Part shown: piece by piece, positions 13,641 through 24,444 of the stretch
Layout: each line of letters begins with the position of its first letter
How positions within the stretch are numbered: the first letter of the stretch is position 1
Assembly (NCBI GenBank): GCA_905250115.1
Contig: CAJNOI010000002.1
Span: 1,627,944-1,691,943 of the forward strand
Direction of reading: 5' to 3'
Length of the DNA: 64,000 nucleotides
Origin: Adineta steineri
Taxonomy: Eukaryota > Rotifera > Eurotatoria > Adinetida > Adinetidae
Notes under the pieces: model-generated
Seen by the model: only the letters and a program-made list of their open reading frames with translations
Told to the model about the DNA's origin: nothing
Databases searched by the model: none
Made by a program: the position numbers and the translations under genes

Positions 13641-13705
13641 GGAGTGTGAGTATAGATGTAGATGTGGATGTTATATTCAACTTTTTCACACAGTCAAACA
13701 TACAC
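13641..13705. repeat. TG-rich tract with CA-rich partner (weak)
   Basis: GGAGTGTGAG and GATGTAGATGTGGATG at 13641-13670 are followed by TCACACAGTCAAAC and ACACCAC at about 13685-13705. This looks like a decayed member of the same group. Confidence 0.35.
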
Positions 13706-14581
13706 CACTGGTGTAACCGAAAGGAGGAAAATGAACAACTATCTATGTCATCTGAAGCTTTGTCCATTGAAATTTTACTTTTTCAAAATTGTTTGAATAT
13801 TTTCGAATAAGACAATAATAGGATGTTATTCTTCCGTATGAATCATACGCACTCTCCTGCTTGTTCTTATTATGAAGAATGAAGAAGAGAAGAACAAAAG
13901 GATCGCTTCTTGCATTTTAACTTCAAGTTTGGATAAACATGATTATGATGTTATTAGGAAAACATCAGCGAAGTGAAGGACTTGTTACTATGTATACTCA
14001 TGAAGATCTCGATTTGAATTCGAATGAAATATTAAATTATGTACATAAATACATTCTCGCCGTCTTCACTTTGATGTCTGAATGTGGAATATAAATATTA
14101 TAAACAGTGATATTAAAAATATACTGAAACACATCTCATCCAGACTTCACATCTGAGTTGAATGATTAAAAAGTCTTTATCTTTTCCAAGAAGAAAAATC
14201 AAAAAATAATCTAATAAAATCCAAAGAAAATAATTTTACAAATTTCTTTACTAAAGATATTTCAACGAAAGCAAAGGATTTTTATTCTATTTTTCAAGAT
14301 TTTGTAAGTTTTCTATTGATAAAAAAAAGTTTATTTAAATAAACAAGAACTTGTTTATTAATCAATTGAAATTTCCAATTTATTTTTCTCTTCAGTTTTC
14401 ATTTTTTAATCAAATAAAACAAGCTTCATCTTTTGTTAATTTTTCTAATTTTTTCCCTTATTTTAATGAATTATTTTATTTTATTTTTAATATTTAAATG
14501 TAAAACAAATTTTTTCTTTTGAAAAAAAAGGTTTTCTTGATCTATTTCTTCGATTTTGATAGATCTCATTCTTATTCATTT

Positions 14582-16892
14582 ATCTTTTTTCTTATCTCTT
14601 CTCTTTCTCTTAATAAATTATAAAACTATAAAAATAAATAAAATAAAATCTCTATTTAAAAGGGTTTTTTTATTAATTTGAATGTTTTCCTAAATTTACA
14701 AATATTTTGTTTGATTTTACATGAAAATAAAAATTTTTGCAATTGAATTTTATTTGAAATTCTTTTAATTTGATTCAGTCAACAAAAATTCTATCCTAAT
14801 TATTTAATTCATTTCGGTTTTTTAATTCAAAAGTAAAATTAACAAAAACAGTTATTTATTTTTCTTCTAAAAAAGAAAAACAAATTTATTTCTTTATGAG
14901 AAGAAATATTTTGCTTCATTTTCATTTATTCTTGTAGACGACTTTTCATAAATTAACGTTTTTTATTTATTTTCAAAAATAAAAATAAAAACTGAATCAA
15001 AGTAAATCAAAACTATTTGACAATCAAATTTTTTCATATTTCTGGATTCGATGATTGTCATGATCAACAACATAAAGATTGCCTTCATTATCAAATGATA
15101 AACCTGCGGGACGATCCAATTGATTTAATCCATATCTTCTTGCATTTCCACCAACAACAATTTCACCTTCTGCATCTCCTTCACGCCAACGCATTACTCG
15201 ATTATTCCGAGAATCTGCCACATAGATTTGACCCAAATGATCAACAATCACTCCTCCAGGATAATACAACTGTTTGAGACTATTTCCTTCACCATTTCCA
15301 CCAGCAACAATAATTCCTTCTTTTGCATTTTTTCTCCATTTCATTACACGATAATTGTCTTTATCTGATATGTAAAGAGAATAATCTTCATCGACAAAGA
15401 TAAAAGTAGGATAATTGAGTTGATTAAGATGATATCCTCTACCATTTCCACCTGCAACTAATTCACCTTTTTTATCCCCTTGTTTCCATCGTCTTACTTC
15501 ACTGTTCTCACAATCAGAAGCATAAATAAATCCATTTTTATCGATTGCCAGACCCATACATTTAATATTTGAAATGATAATTTGTTGATTTGTTCGATTT
15601 TGCTCGAAATATCGAATTACTTGTTTGTTCCCAGTATCAGAAATAATAAAAGAATTATTTTTTTTATCAAAAATTATGTTTGTTGGATCATTCAATTGAT
15701 TATATTGATATCGTTGTCTATCTCCACCTGCGACAATTTGACCAATCTTTGAATACAATTTCCATTTAATAATGCGATGATTCCACGAATCAGCAATATA
15801 AATTGATTTATCATTATCAATAGAAATCCCCCAAGGACTAGAAAGTTGATTTAATCCATATCCTCCACTATTTCCTCCAGCAACAGTAATTGCAAATTGT
15901 TGAAATTTATTCTTTTTTGTTTGAATTTGTTCTAAAATAAAACAGATTTTCTTTTTATTTAAAATCATTTGCATTATTTATAGATAAAAAAAGGGTGAAA
16001 ATATGAAGAGAAAGCTGTATTTGAATTTGTTTTGATAAAATAAAATTTCCTTTTTGTTAAATTTAATTTTCAATCAAACAAAATAAGTTCTAAACAATTT
16101 CTTCACTTTCTCAGATTTTTTAATTTAAAAATCTTTATTTGATTTTTATAAAGTTTAATTTAGGAAAATCTTTTTAGATGAAAATTATTTTTATTACAAT
16201 GACTTAAATAAAATTGATTAAAAACTTCTTTTTTATTAATAAATTGAATAGTTCTTTTATTTGAAAATTCTAAACTGAAGAGTGTTAGATGGTATCATCA
16301 CCTTTTTTCTCACGTTATATATGTATAGTTTCTTTCGTTCTGTTGTTACATATACATATATGATATACAGTGTGATTCATCTTCTTCTATATGTGTTCTC
16401 TTTCTCTTCTATATGGTTCATGGATTATCCCTTTCGTTATGTTATATGGATTTCTCCTCTCCTATCGTTTATATATATGATGCTATATATTATGGGACTT
16501 TTCCTCATCTTGTTCCCTTGATCTCATATTGGACATATCCCTTACAGGGTGTTCCACCATCCTAAATATAGCGTGTGCTTTTATACGAATAAACAGAGAG
16601 GATTATCATCTTCATCTTCACAAGAGTTAAACTTAACTTAAATTCATTCAACAATTTAAAAACAATATAACCTTTTTACTAAAATATTAAGAGATTTTTC
16701 AAATTGAAAAAAAGATAAAAATTCTGTTTATTCTGAGAAATTTGTTTAGATTGGAATTTTGAATTAAAATAGTTCTTTTAAAAAACAAAAAAAGTAATGG
16801 TTTTATAAAAAAAATTGTTAATTGATTAATCTGTTGAAGTAATATTTCGAATTAATTTTATTTTAATATTTACAAATATTTAAAATTTATTG
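14582..16892. repeat. NHL segmental duplication, copy 2
   Basis: Matches 7693-9600 in the 3' flank, NHL exon and intron. The copy-1 match stops at about 16892, where a TG-rich fold-back starts. A 340-bp insertion at 16283-16622 is absent from copy 1, so copy 1 serves as the empty site. Confidence 0.7.
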
Positions 16893-17666
16893 AGGATGGA
16901 TGTGAGTGAAGGTAAGAGATAGACTCCTTACTTTCACCCACACCCTATTTTTAGACTTCTTTGGATCTTATATTTATTCATTCTCAACATCTGAAACTTC
17001 TCTCTCTAAATTCCAATTAATTAAATTCGTAAATGAGACATCTTTAATCTCGTTTATAAAATTAATTTGTAATACAAAAAACTTGAACAAATACTTCGTT
17101 GAAGCTTCGTTTTCTCTTTTCTCGAAATGAAATAATTGAATAAACATACCCAATGGTGAAGTGACTGAAATTTTGTTGATAAATTCTTTTGAATCTTGTC
17201 GAATAGAAATATTTGATGGTTGAAGAAATTCTTCTGTAATCTGTGTTAGTTTTAGTTGAAAATGATATAAATCAATTTCATTAAATTCATTCTCCTCACG
17301 AATTTCTTTTAATTTCTGAGATAATTCAATAAACTTTTTTTCAATATCATTTATCGACTTTTGTGTTAATTTTATCACTTTTTCTCGACATTGTAGTGCT
17401 GTTTGTTGAATTTTCTCAATTGAATTTTTTTCCCATTGATTAATTTGTTGAATTAGAGGAGAATTGTCTGGATTATGTTTTCGTTGAATAATTGTTTGTT
17501 GAAATTGATCATGATCATTAATAATTTCATCTAACTGTCTGTCAAGAATTTGCCGATGTTCTGTTAAATGTTGAAAACAAAAATCTTTTGAACATCCACG
17601 ACAAAGATATGTCGTATTTCCCTTGTTACAGATAGAGCATTGTACTCTAATATTTTCTGCTACCAT
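15024..17666 (-). CDS. B-box / coiled-coil / NHL-repeat protein, paralogue 2
   Basis: Two exons, 17666-17150 and 15931-15024, join in phase (SPLG to EQIQTKKNKFQQF) across a 1218-bp intron. Residues 1-45 hold a B-box-type zinc finger (CSICNKGNTTYLCRGCSKDF then CFQHLTEH). Residues of about 45-170 are a charged coiled coil rich in Lys, Gln and Glu. The second exon gives six NHL blades with VAGGNGxG linkers. This is the TRIM-NHL layout without a RING domain. Such proteins act as scaffolds or RNA-binding regulators; whether this one lacks ubiquitin ligase activity is inferred from the missing RING. The intron is 20 times the local norm and contains the probable solo LTR and a fold-back tract. Start chosen at the first Met before the Cys pairs. 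Confidence 0.8.
16283..16622. mobile_element. Probable solo LTR (340 bp, TG...CA)
   Basis: The insert begins TGTTAGATGG and ends CTTCACA, and AGAG sits on both sides (16279-16282 and 16623-16626), as expected for a target-site duplication. The paralogous intron near 9320-9335 reads straight through the site. AATAAA lies near the 3' end (about 16588), as in an LTR. No internal retroelement coding region is present. The open frame at 16282-16521 is incidental. A different TG...CA insert cannot be ruled out without finding other copies. Confidence 0.6.
16895..16945. repeat. TG-rich fold-back tract (best hairpin)
   Basis: The left arm GATGTGAGTGAAGGTAAGA (from about 16898) pairs with the right arm TCCTTACTTTCACCCACACC (16925-16944), with only a few mismatches and a short loop. 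It lies inside the long intron of the B-box/NHL gene, exactly where homology to copy 1 ends. Confidence 0.65.
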
Positions 17667-20435
17667 TTGCTGAAGAATTTGAAAAAGAAATGAATAACTA
17701 GTCTAATTTTGTTTGGGTGTTTATTTATACAAAAGAAAATGAGTCATGGTCAATAAATATCAGTGGATAGTAAAAGAACGAAGAAAACCTTTGTTCGATA
17801 GTTAAGAAGTCTACATCATAAGGATATTTTAATATTCATTGCAATTGAATGAAAACTAATTCTCTTTAAAGAAGATGAATTATGAAAATTTTATTGATCT
17901 TTCGTCTTTTATATGAGTTGAGACAAAAATAATACTGTAATTTGCATTGAATAACAAAATGCGATTTTAAGTAGATGTCATTAATCTATTCAATTCTCTT
18001 TACTTCACTGACCAATTCAATCTTCTTAAATATGATGATCAAAGTTTTTCTTGAACTTCTCTCAAGGATGTTCGTTAAATATGTTTAAATAAACGAAAAT
18101 CAATCGACTTGAATTCGAAGAAAATAAAATGAAAAGGAAAATGATTCCGATATGTTGAATTTCCCATTATTAATTGTTTTATTCGAAAGAATAAACTCAA
18201 TGAAATTAAAGAAAAATCAATTTGATGTTATTTGAAAATTTTCATTCGACTTATAATTATTTATTTTTCTCTTTTAAAACCAAAGACGAATGTTAATTGA
18301 ATATCATCCAAATATTGATATTATAAAATAAAGATGTGTTCATAATTATTATTAATGACAATTCAATTGCTTATTGTCTTATGTATTCTGAATTATGTTG
18401 ATAAAGATACTGGTTACATTAAGATATATATATATATATATAAGTTGGAAATACGTTTGTCAAGGTTTAGTACATCTTCTTGAAAGGACTGTTTTAGTGA
18501 ATTATTAATGAATCAAATCAACTAGACAAATGTAGTAACATTTCTTAGAAAAATCAAAATCATTTTCGAATATTCTTTGAGTAAACATATTCGTAGAAAC
18601 AAGAATGAATGTAGATTAATTAGTAGTATGACTTAGCCAATGTTCAAATTTAATTGTCATAAAATAATCTTCAAGTTCCATCAGTAGTGTTCAGAGTATT
18701 TTTTGATACTCTTTTAATTCATAAGAGTACAATCTCTGTCCTGACAAATCTTTTATCTATTGCAGATACAAATAGACTGTTTGAATACATTTATAATTTT
18801 ACGTAACCCCTCTATCACCGTATTAATATACTATAAATAAGTTCAATACTATTAGATTATTTTTGAAGTAGATGTATTATATGGGTCTAAAACGATTGTG
18901 AACTATTGTCATGCGTTGCCATTGATTCCGCATCCATACAGTATATCCGAATGTGTGTCTGGGTGTGGATATAGGCCTGGATGTGGCTGATATAGAGAGC
19001 GTAGGTGCAGTTCTGGGTGTGGATGTAGATCACATTAAAACATGAATACCACCCACACTCTCAGAGCATGCTCATCCGGTTTGGTATTGAATTTTATCAT
19101 TGTAAACAAGTTTTCATGCGATTTAAATAAAAAATATGTCTGTTACATCTGAATGACAACACCGATTTTCCTATACCTTCAGTAAAACGATGCATACTTG
19201 TATGGGGGCTGATATGAGAACTCAAACAAAAAAATTAGCTCTCTCAGTTCCCTAGAAAAACTAGATGGGTTTGTTAGATCGACCTATCAATACTATAGTG
19301 GAAGTTATTAGAAGTGCCGCTATAAAAATAATTTTTGTGTTAATACTAATTTCAAAGCTTTTCTAGAATTAGTTTTTGATGCTGAATCTGACCATAATAT
19401 TTTCTAAAAGTTTCAAGAAAATAAACATAGTGATTTTTGCATACTTCGTCAAAAACCTGATTTTTGAGAAAACTTAGGTTTTCCAGGTATTTCGTGGTTT
19501 TTGACTAGAAAAAAGCTACCACTTTATCGATTCATGTACGAAAAAAGCAAAAATAGATTTCACTCGATTTTTGCATTGCCTGCACCTCACAAATCTTAAA
19601 AGTAATATAACAATTATTCACATATTTTACAACTCTTCTTTCCTTTCAGTCTGAGGAAAATAAAGTGTCTCATTTATTTATTTATTTGAAATTTGTCAAA
19701 ATCAATTCTATCAACAAATTATCTGAATTATCATTTATATTTTATTTATAAAAACATCATCACTATTATCTCTTCTTGTTTGATTATTATTTAAATGTCA
19801 AACAAAAATATCATCAAATCTTTTTTTATCACAAAATCGATCAATTCATCTTATCATTTTATCAGATTTAATAAATTCAAAATTAAAATAACAAATATTT
19901 CATAATCATTATTATTATCAACACAAAAGATCAAGTCAAATAAATTAACAAATTTATTTATTTTAAAAATAATTTCATTTACACAAAAAACATTAATTCG
20001 ATCTATTTCATTTCATTTTGTCATTCATTTTATTTATTCATATACACACAACTTTAAAACACAACAATATTCCCCTTTCATATTACTTTCTTATCCTCTT
20101 AGATTATCTCATCTCCAATAGAATTAAAAACTCACTTCTACATCTATCTCAATCGAATTAGAAAATTTAATTTTAATTATTTCAATACAATATCAAATCA
20201 ACCACAACAAAATTGACAAATTAATCAAACTTTTATTTGATTATTTTAAATCAAAAATATGGAAAATCAGTTTATTTGAACAAACTAAATCGAAACAGAT
20301 ATTTGTTAACAAACCAAACTTAATTTAATTATTGACGAAACTTTTGAACTTTTATATTTATTTAGTTTTCAATTAAAATAAACAAAAATATTTTCGCAAA
20401 AAATTTAACTGTTCATTTCATCAATCTCAACAAAT
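17667..20435. other. Intergenic, no gene seen
   Basis: Upstream region of the B-box/NHL gene and 3' flank of the third NHL gene. It contains a TA dinucleotide run at about 18425-18442 and the densest TG-rich tract of the window at 18951-19062. The 19190-19580 stretch is less AT-biased than its surroundings and could be old transposon sequence, but I see no ends. 19680-20430 is very AT-rich. Confidence 0.45.
18951..19062. repeat. Compound TG-rich tract with CA-rich end
   Basis: TGTGTGTCTGGGTGTGGAT (18953-18970) and TTCTGGGTGTGGATGTAG (about 19011-19028) are near copies about 53 bp apart, with GGATGTGG between them. CCACCCACACTCTC follows near 19050. The whole reads as degenerate TGTGGG-type units on one strand closed by the complementary sequence. 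Confidence 0.55.
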
Positions 20436-20847
20436 TTAATTCAAATCAATTTCAAATTTTTGTATTCGATCATTACCCCAATCGGCAACATAGAGATTTC
20501 GTTGGACATCGAATGATAAACCCATGGGGCAATTGAACTGATTTGGTTGTTCTCCTCTTCCATTTCCACCAACAACAATACTACCTTCACAAGATCCTTC
20601 ACACCAACGCATTATTCGATGATTGTTGAAGTCAGCCACATAAATATTACCCATATGTTCGACAACCACTCCTTGAGGATGAGACAATTGTGTTAAACTA
20701 TTCCCTTCACCTTTTCCACCAGCAACAACAATACCTTCTTTTGCACCTTTCATCCATTTCATCACACGATGATTGTAACGATCCGACACATAAACTGAAC
20801 GATCTTCATCAACGAAGATATAAGTAGGATGATGAAGTTGATTGAGA
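20436..20847 (-). CDS. NHL-repeat protein, paralogue 3 (cut by assembly gap)
   Basis: Only the C-terminal three NHL blades are present, for example VYVSDRYNHRVMKW, IYVADFNNHRIMRW and LYVADWGNDRIQKF, with VAGGKGEG and VGGNGRG linkers. The frame ends in a stop at 20436 and runs into the N block at 20848. The N-terminal part is either hidden in the gap or lost. It is more diverged from paralogues 1 and 2 than they are from each other, and its flanks do not match theirs. Function as for the family is inferred only. Confidence 0.75.
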
Positions 20848-20947
20848 NNNNNNNNNNNNNNNNNNNNNNNNNNNNNNNNNNNNNNNNNNNNNNNNNNNNN
20901 NNNNNNNNNNNNNNNNNNNNNNNNNNNNNNNNNNNNNNNNNNNNNNN
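20848..20947. other. Assembly gap (100 N)
   Basis: Exactly 100 N, the usual placeholder for a gap of unknown length. It separates two incomplete genes on opposite strands, so their true distance and order here are not established. Confidence 0.98.
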
Positions 20948-22154
20948 TCATTTTTGTTTATGCACTGATTTTAATCATCAACGGATCGCCAATTGCTTTG
21001 AATTTAATTACACGAAAAAATTTGATTGTTTCGGTGGAAGCAGCTGTAAAAATGGTGCACAATGTTTACAAGATAGTAGTGAATGTCCAAAAACATCAAT
21101 GTGTGTTTGTCCTCAATGTTACTATGGAGGACAATGTCAATTTAAGTCAACTGCATTTCGTCTCTCACTTGATGCCGTATTAGGTTATCATATTTTACCA
21201 CATATTAAGATGATACAACAACCAACTATAATCAAATTCAGTCTGGCATTAACTATAATTATGACTATAGCAGGATTTATTGATGGTATTCTATCGGTGA
21301 TGACATTTAAAGATCAAGAACTTCGAAGTAGAGGTTGTGGTGTTTATCTATTAGGATCGGCAATTACAACACTATTTACTATGAGTATGTTTGCATTAAA
21401 ATTTTCAATACTCATTATTACACAAATGTCATACACTACAAATCGATCATTCCTAAATTTCCAATGCATTTCAATTGATTTCTTATTACGAATTAGTCTT
21501 TATATGGATCAATGGTTAAATGCATGTGTAGCCATAGATAGAGCAATTACTGCTGTGAAAGGAACTAGTTTTAATAAGAATACAAGTAAAAGATTGGCTC
21601 GATATGTAATATTAGCTCTTATATTATTTGTAATTAGCACAACTATACACGATCCATTCCATCGGAATCTAAGTAATGACAACAGTGATGATGATGGTGA
21701 AAATCGAATTTGGTGCATTGCTAGTTATTCTTCTGCAGTTAAAATTTACGATTCCTTCGTTAATATATTTCATTTTATTGCTCCATTTTTTATCAATTTA
21801 ATTTCAGCAATAATCATTATTCGAACGACTTTTGTTTTACAAAGAAATGTTCATCCTAATGAAAGTTATCGCAAAATTTTATTTGAACAACTTCGACAGC
21901 ACGGCCATCTTTTATGTGGATCTTTTTTCTTAGTTATCCTTGCAATACCACGTATAATTATTTCTCTTATTTCAAATTGTATGGAATCAATCAATGATCC
22001 TTGGTTATATGTCATTGGATATTTTATTTCGTTTATCCCGTCTACACTCACGTTTGTTTTATTTATACTACCATCAAAAAATTATAAAGGAGTATTTCGA
22101 AAAACGATTCAACAATATCTAACAACAATAAAGAGACATTTACATATCGCTTAG
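20948..22154 (+). CDS. EGF-like domain plus seven-TM receptor (5' partial)
   Basis: About 400 residues are visible after the gap. The first 60 form an EGF-like module (cysteines in FDCFGGSSCKNGAQC and CVCPQCYYGGQC). Seven hydrophobic segments follow: about FSLALTIIMTIAGFIDGIL, then VYLLGSAITTLFTMSMFAL, the third ending at NACVAIDRAITAVKG, VILALILFVISTT, FHFIAPFFINLISAI, LLCGSFFLVILAIPRI and WLYVIGYFISFIPSTLTFV. Asp-Arg-Ala after the third helix takes the place of the DRY motif of rhodopsin-type receptors. The fusion of an EGF module to a family-A-like GPCR is, as I recall, a lineage-expanded type in bdelloids. Ligand unknown. The 5' end lies in or beyond the gap. Confidence 0.8.
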
Positions 22155-22784
22155 TAAAAGTCAAATAAATAACTCAAAATAATTTACAATGTATAATGTT
22201 TAGTCTAACAGCTTCTTTAGAACTATGCATCGATTGTGTCAATGCAAAATAATAATTATACTGCTTTAATCTTTTATGCTTTTTTTGTAATACTATTTTC
22301 TGCTTTTTATGTCAGTTAAAATAAATTTTATAATACACAATTCATTCGGTGATGATAAAATCGTTGAAACATATTTATTTTTTAATCTACAGAATTTGCA
22401 TGGTATGCAATAATATATATATGAAAAATATAACACTTGATAGCAATACTAGAATCGTTTTGATAATCGCAATACGCATAATGAAAGCAAGTACTATTAG
22501 CCAAGACAAAACTGATGCGTTGAAAACGATCTATTCTCGATGCTTTTAAAGATTTGTTCTCAAAAGCAAGAGCAGGTTTAGAAGCCGCTATTCGTTTTCG
22601 TAAAAACGTGTCGAGAAGAACAAAGAGGTGGCATGTTTCACATTTGTAGTAAGAATACAATAAAAGACTTTCTCAAAGCTGTATGGGGTTTATAAATGAA
22701 AATTCGCTTATGTGGCGTAGTTATGTCTTAATATATCTCTTACCTATTGTACAAATGCTAATCTTTTTACCGTATGATGATGGT

Positions 22785-22990
22785 GAGTTTGGGTGGGTTG
22801 GCATGGATGTGCGTATGATCTTATTCTTTATAGTAGACAAATCTACCCACTTATCCTCGAATTATTTTTTCCAATAAACACATTTCCTTCTCTATGATGA
22901 TTCAAGACTGACTGAATGTTGACAAAATTGTGCAATACCTGGTTTAAACGTAAACATATTATTTTATCATCTCACCATGCTAACCCACTA
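22785..22990. repeat. Inverted pair GGGTTGGCATGG / CCATGCTAACCC
   Basis: GGGTGGGTTGGCATGG at about 22791-22806 and its near complement CCATGCTAACCCAC at about 22976-22989 enclose about 170 bases. The long spacer suggests a small inserted unit or two independent tracts. Confidence 0.45.
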
Positions 22991-23010
22991 CTGCACAAGA
23001 TGAAAAAGAA

Positions 23011-23088
23011 GGATGTGGTATTGGTGTAAGCAAGTGTACATCATCAGTCAGTCGAGCACGCTTTCCCTCACCTACCCACACTCACACC
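23011..23088. repeat. TG-rich fold-back tract
   Basis: The left arm GGATGTGGTATTGGTGTAAG (23011-23030) faces the right arm CCTCACCTACCCACACTCAC, which ends in CACCC at 23088. This is the last such tract I find; none as good occurs in the remaining 41 kb. Confidence 0.5.
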
Positions 23089-23499
23089 CTGTAGATTGAG
23101 CTGATTTTCAAAAAATAAACACACCAATACATTCTTTCATGTCTCTATTGTCCTATGACTAATTTTCAGTCACGATATTTTATGCATGATTCATAAGTAC
23201 GTGTTTTCTTGGAAATTTCATAGAAAATATGTTATTACATTTTCGATTACGTAACTCTTAAAAAATCGGAGAACCACCATAGTAATTTTATTTCTTTCAC
23301 AATACAATGAAATAATATTAGTTGGAAATTTTTTTAAGTGACGCACAAAAATGTAAGCATTTACATTGTTCCTTCTATTTATTGTGTAAGATTTCATATG
23401 AGTCATGGTAGATGTCGACATTTGTATTGCTTTCTATCACTTACTATAAAAAGGCAAGATGGACAGAGTTAAGTTGCATTGCATTCTATATTTATCATT

Positions 23500-24444
23500 A
23501 TGGCATGTTTTGTCCATAACCGACGATTTCTTAGTAAATTTCATGGTGCTATCAATCAATTACGACAATCAAATGAGTTTACTGAAGTTACATTACGACA
23601 ACTTCCAAAACGATGTTGTTCATGTCCTGAAAAACAAAATAATACAACATTTTCAACAATAGAACCATTGTTAACATCGTTGAATATCGATGCATTACGT
23701 CTTGTATGTCTTCAAATGGAATTTAAAAAATATCTTACTACTAATGAATTACCATCACAATCAATGATTAGTAATTATACAGTTTTACATTTTCCTATTG
23801 TACTCGATTCAAAAGAACATATAAATCTATTGAATCAGTTCATTGATCTACAAGATCAACAACTACGTATTTTAAAACATATTCATCATGTTGATTTTCA
23901 ATTTGTAACATCAACCACATGTGAACAATTACTATATGAAATTATTCAAATAAAATATAATTTATTAGTTAAATGTTCAAATTATCAAGAGGCCATTCAA
24001 GCTATCGATGGAATTTTGGTTATTATTTCAGCAAAAGATCAATTACATGCTGATATTGCAAAACATGCGCTTCAACAACAATGGTTTCGATTCATGAAAA
24101 AAATTGTTTGGTACTCTTCATGTACGACATATAATTGGCGACAAAATTTTCCTTCAAAAATCAAAATCAAAAAATCTTCGAATAAACAACAATTTAAGAT
24201 CAAAAATAAAAAGATATTCAAAAAGAGAGGAACAACATGGCAACGGATGCAAGAAATAAATGAACTATCGGAAGAAGAAGAAGAGTATATGACTGAACAG
24301 TATTCAGATGAAGATGAAGAGATATCACCATCAATCAATTCATGTTTGAACTTTCTTAATAGTCGATTTGAAAATTCTAACAAACTCAGACGTCCACGGA
24401 CTCATCGACGACAACATATGTTGGCTCTTGCTATCGCAGCTTAG
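23500..24444 (+). CDS. Uncharacterised single-exon protein, 314 aa
   Basis: Start taken at the ATG at 23500 (MACFVHNRRF), with G at +4; the open frame in front of it has no ATG. A short Cys cluster (RCCSCPEK) lies near residue 40. The middle (about residues 55-205) looks helical, with repeated Leu/Ile and no TM segment. A strongly basic stretch follows (KIKIKKSSNKQQFKIKNKK), then an acidic run (SEEEEEYMTEQYSDEDEE) and a basic end (RRPRTHRRQ). The basic-acidic pattern suggests a nuclear or nucleic-acid-linked protein, but this is a guess. I do not recognise a family. No intron is seen. AATAAA-like sequence follows at 24459. Confidence 0.7.
   Translation: MACFVHNRRFLSKFHGAINQLRQSNEFTEVTLRQLPKRCCSCPEKQNNTTFSTIEPLLTSLNIDALRLVCLQMEFKKYLTTNELPSQSMISNYTVLHFPIVLDSKEHINLLNQFIDLQDQQLRILKHIHHVDFQFVTSTTCEQLLYEIIQIKYNLLVKCSNYQEAIQAIDGILVIISAKDQLHADIAKHALQQQWFRFMKKIVWYSSCTTYNWRQNFPSKIKIKKSSNKQQFKIKNKKIFKKRGTTWQRMQEINELSEEEEEYMTEQYSDEDEEISPSINSCLNFLNSRFENSNKLRRPRTHRRQHMLALAIAA

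Larger units (their letters stand above)
11676..15023. other. Intergenic, gene-poor
   Basis: AT-rich sequence with several unrelated short open frames (12659-12895, 13266-13463, 13374-13625, 13585-13767) that have no recognisable domain. TG-rich tracts lie near 12987 and 13641. From 14582 the sequence matches the 3' flank of NHL gene 1. I found no convincing gene. Confidence 0.5.
22155..23499. other. Intergenic with TG-rich tracts
   Basis: No convincing coding exon. The open frames at 22349-22549, 22382-22660 and 22683-22877 have no domain or splice support. Two fold-back-like pairs of TG/CA-rich arms lie at 22785-22990 and 23011-23088. Confidence 0.5.

Noticed and set aside
16282..16521. 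79-codon hydrophobic open frame
   Set aside because: It lies inside the probable LTR and shows no coding character.
18425..18442. TA run as a regulatory TATA element
   Set aside because: Simple dinucleotide repeat far from any start codon; such runs are common in this window.
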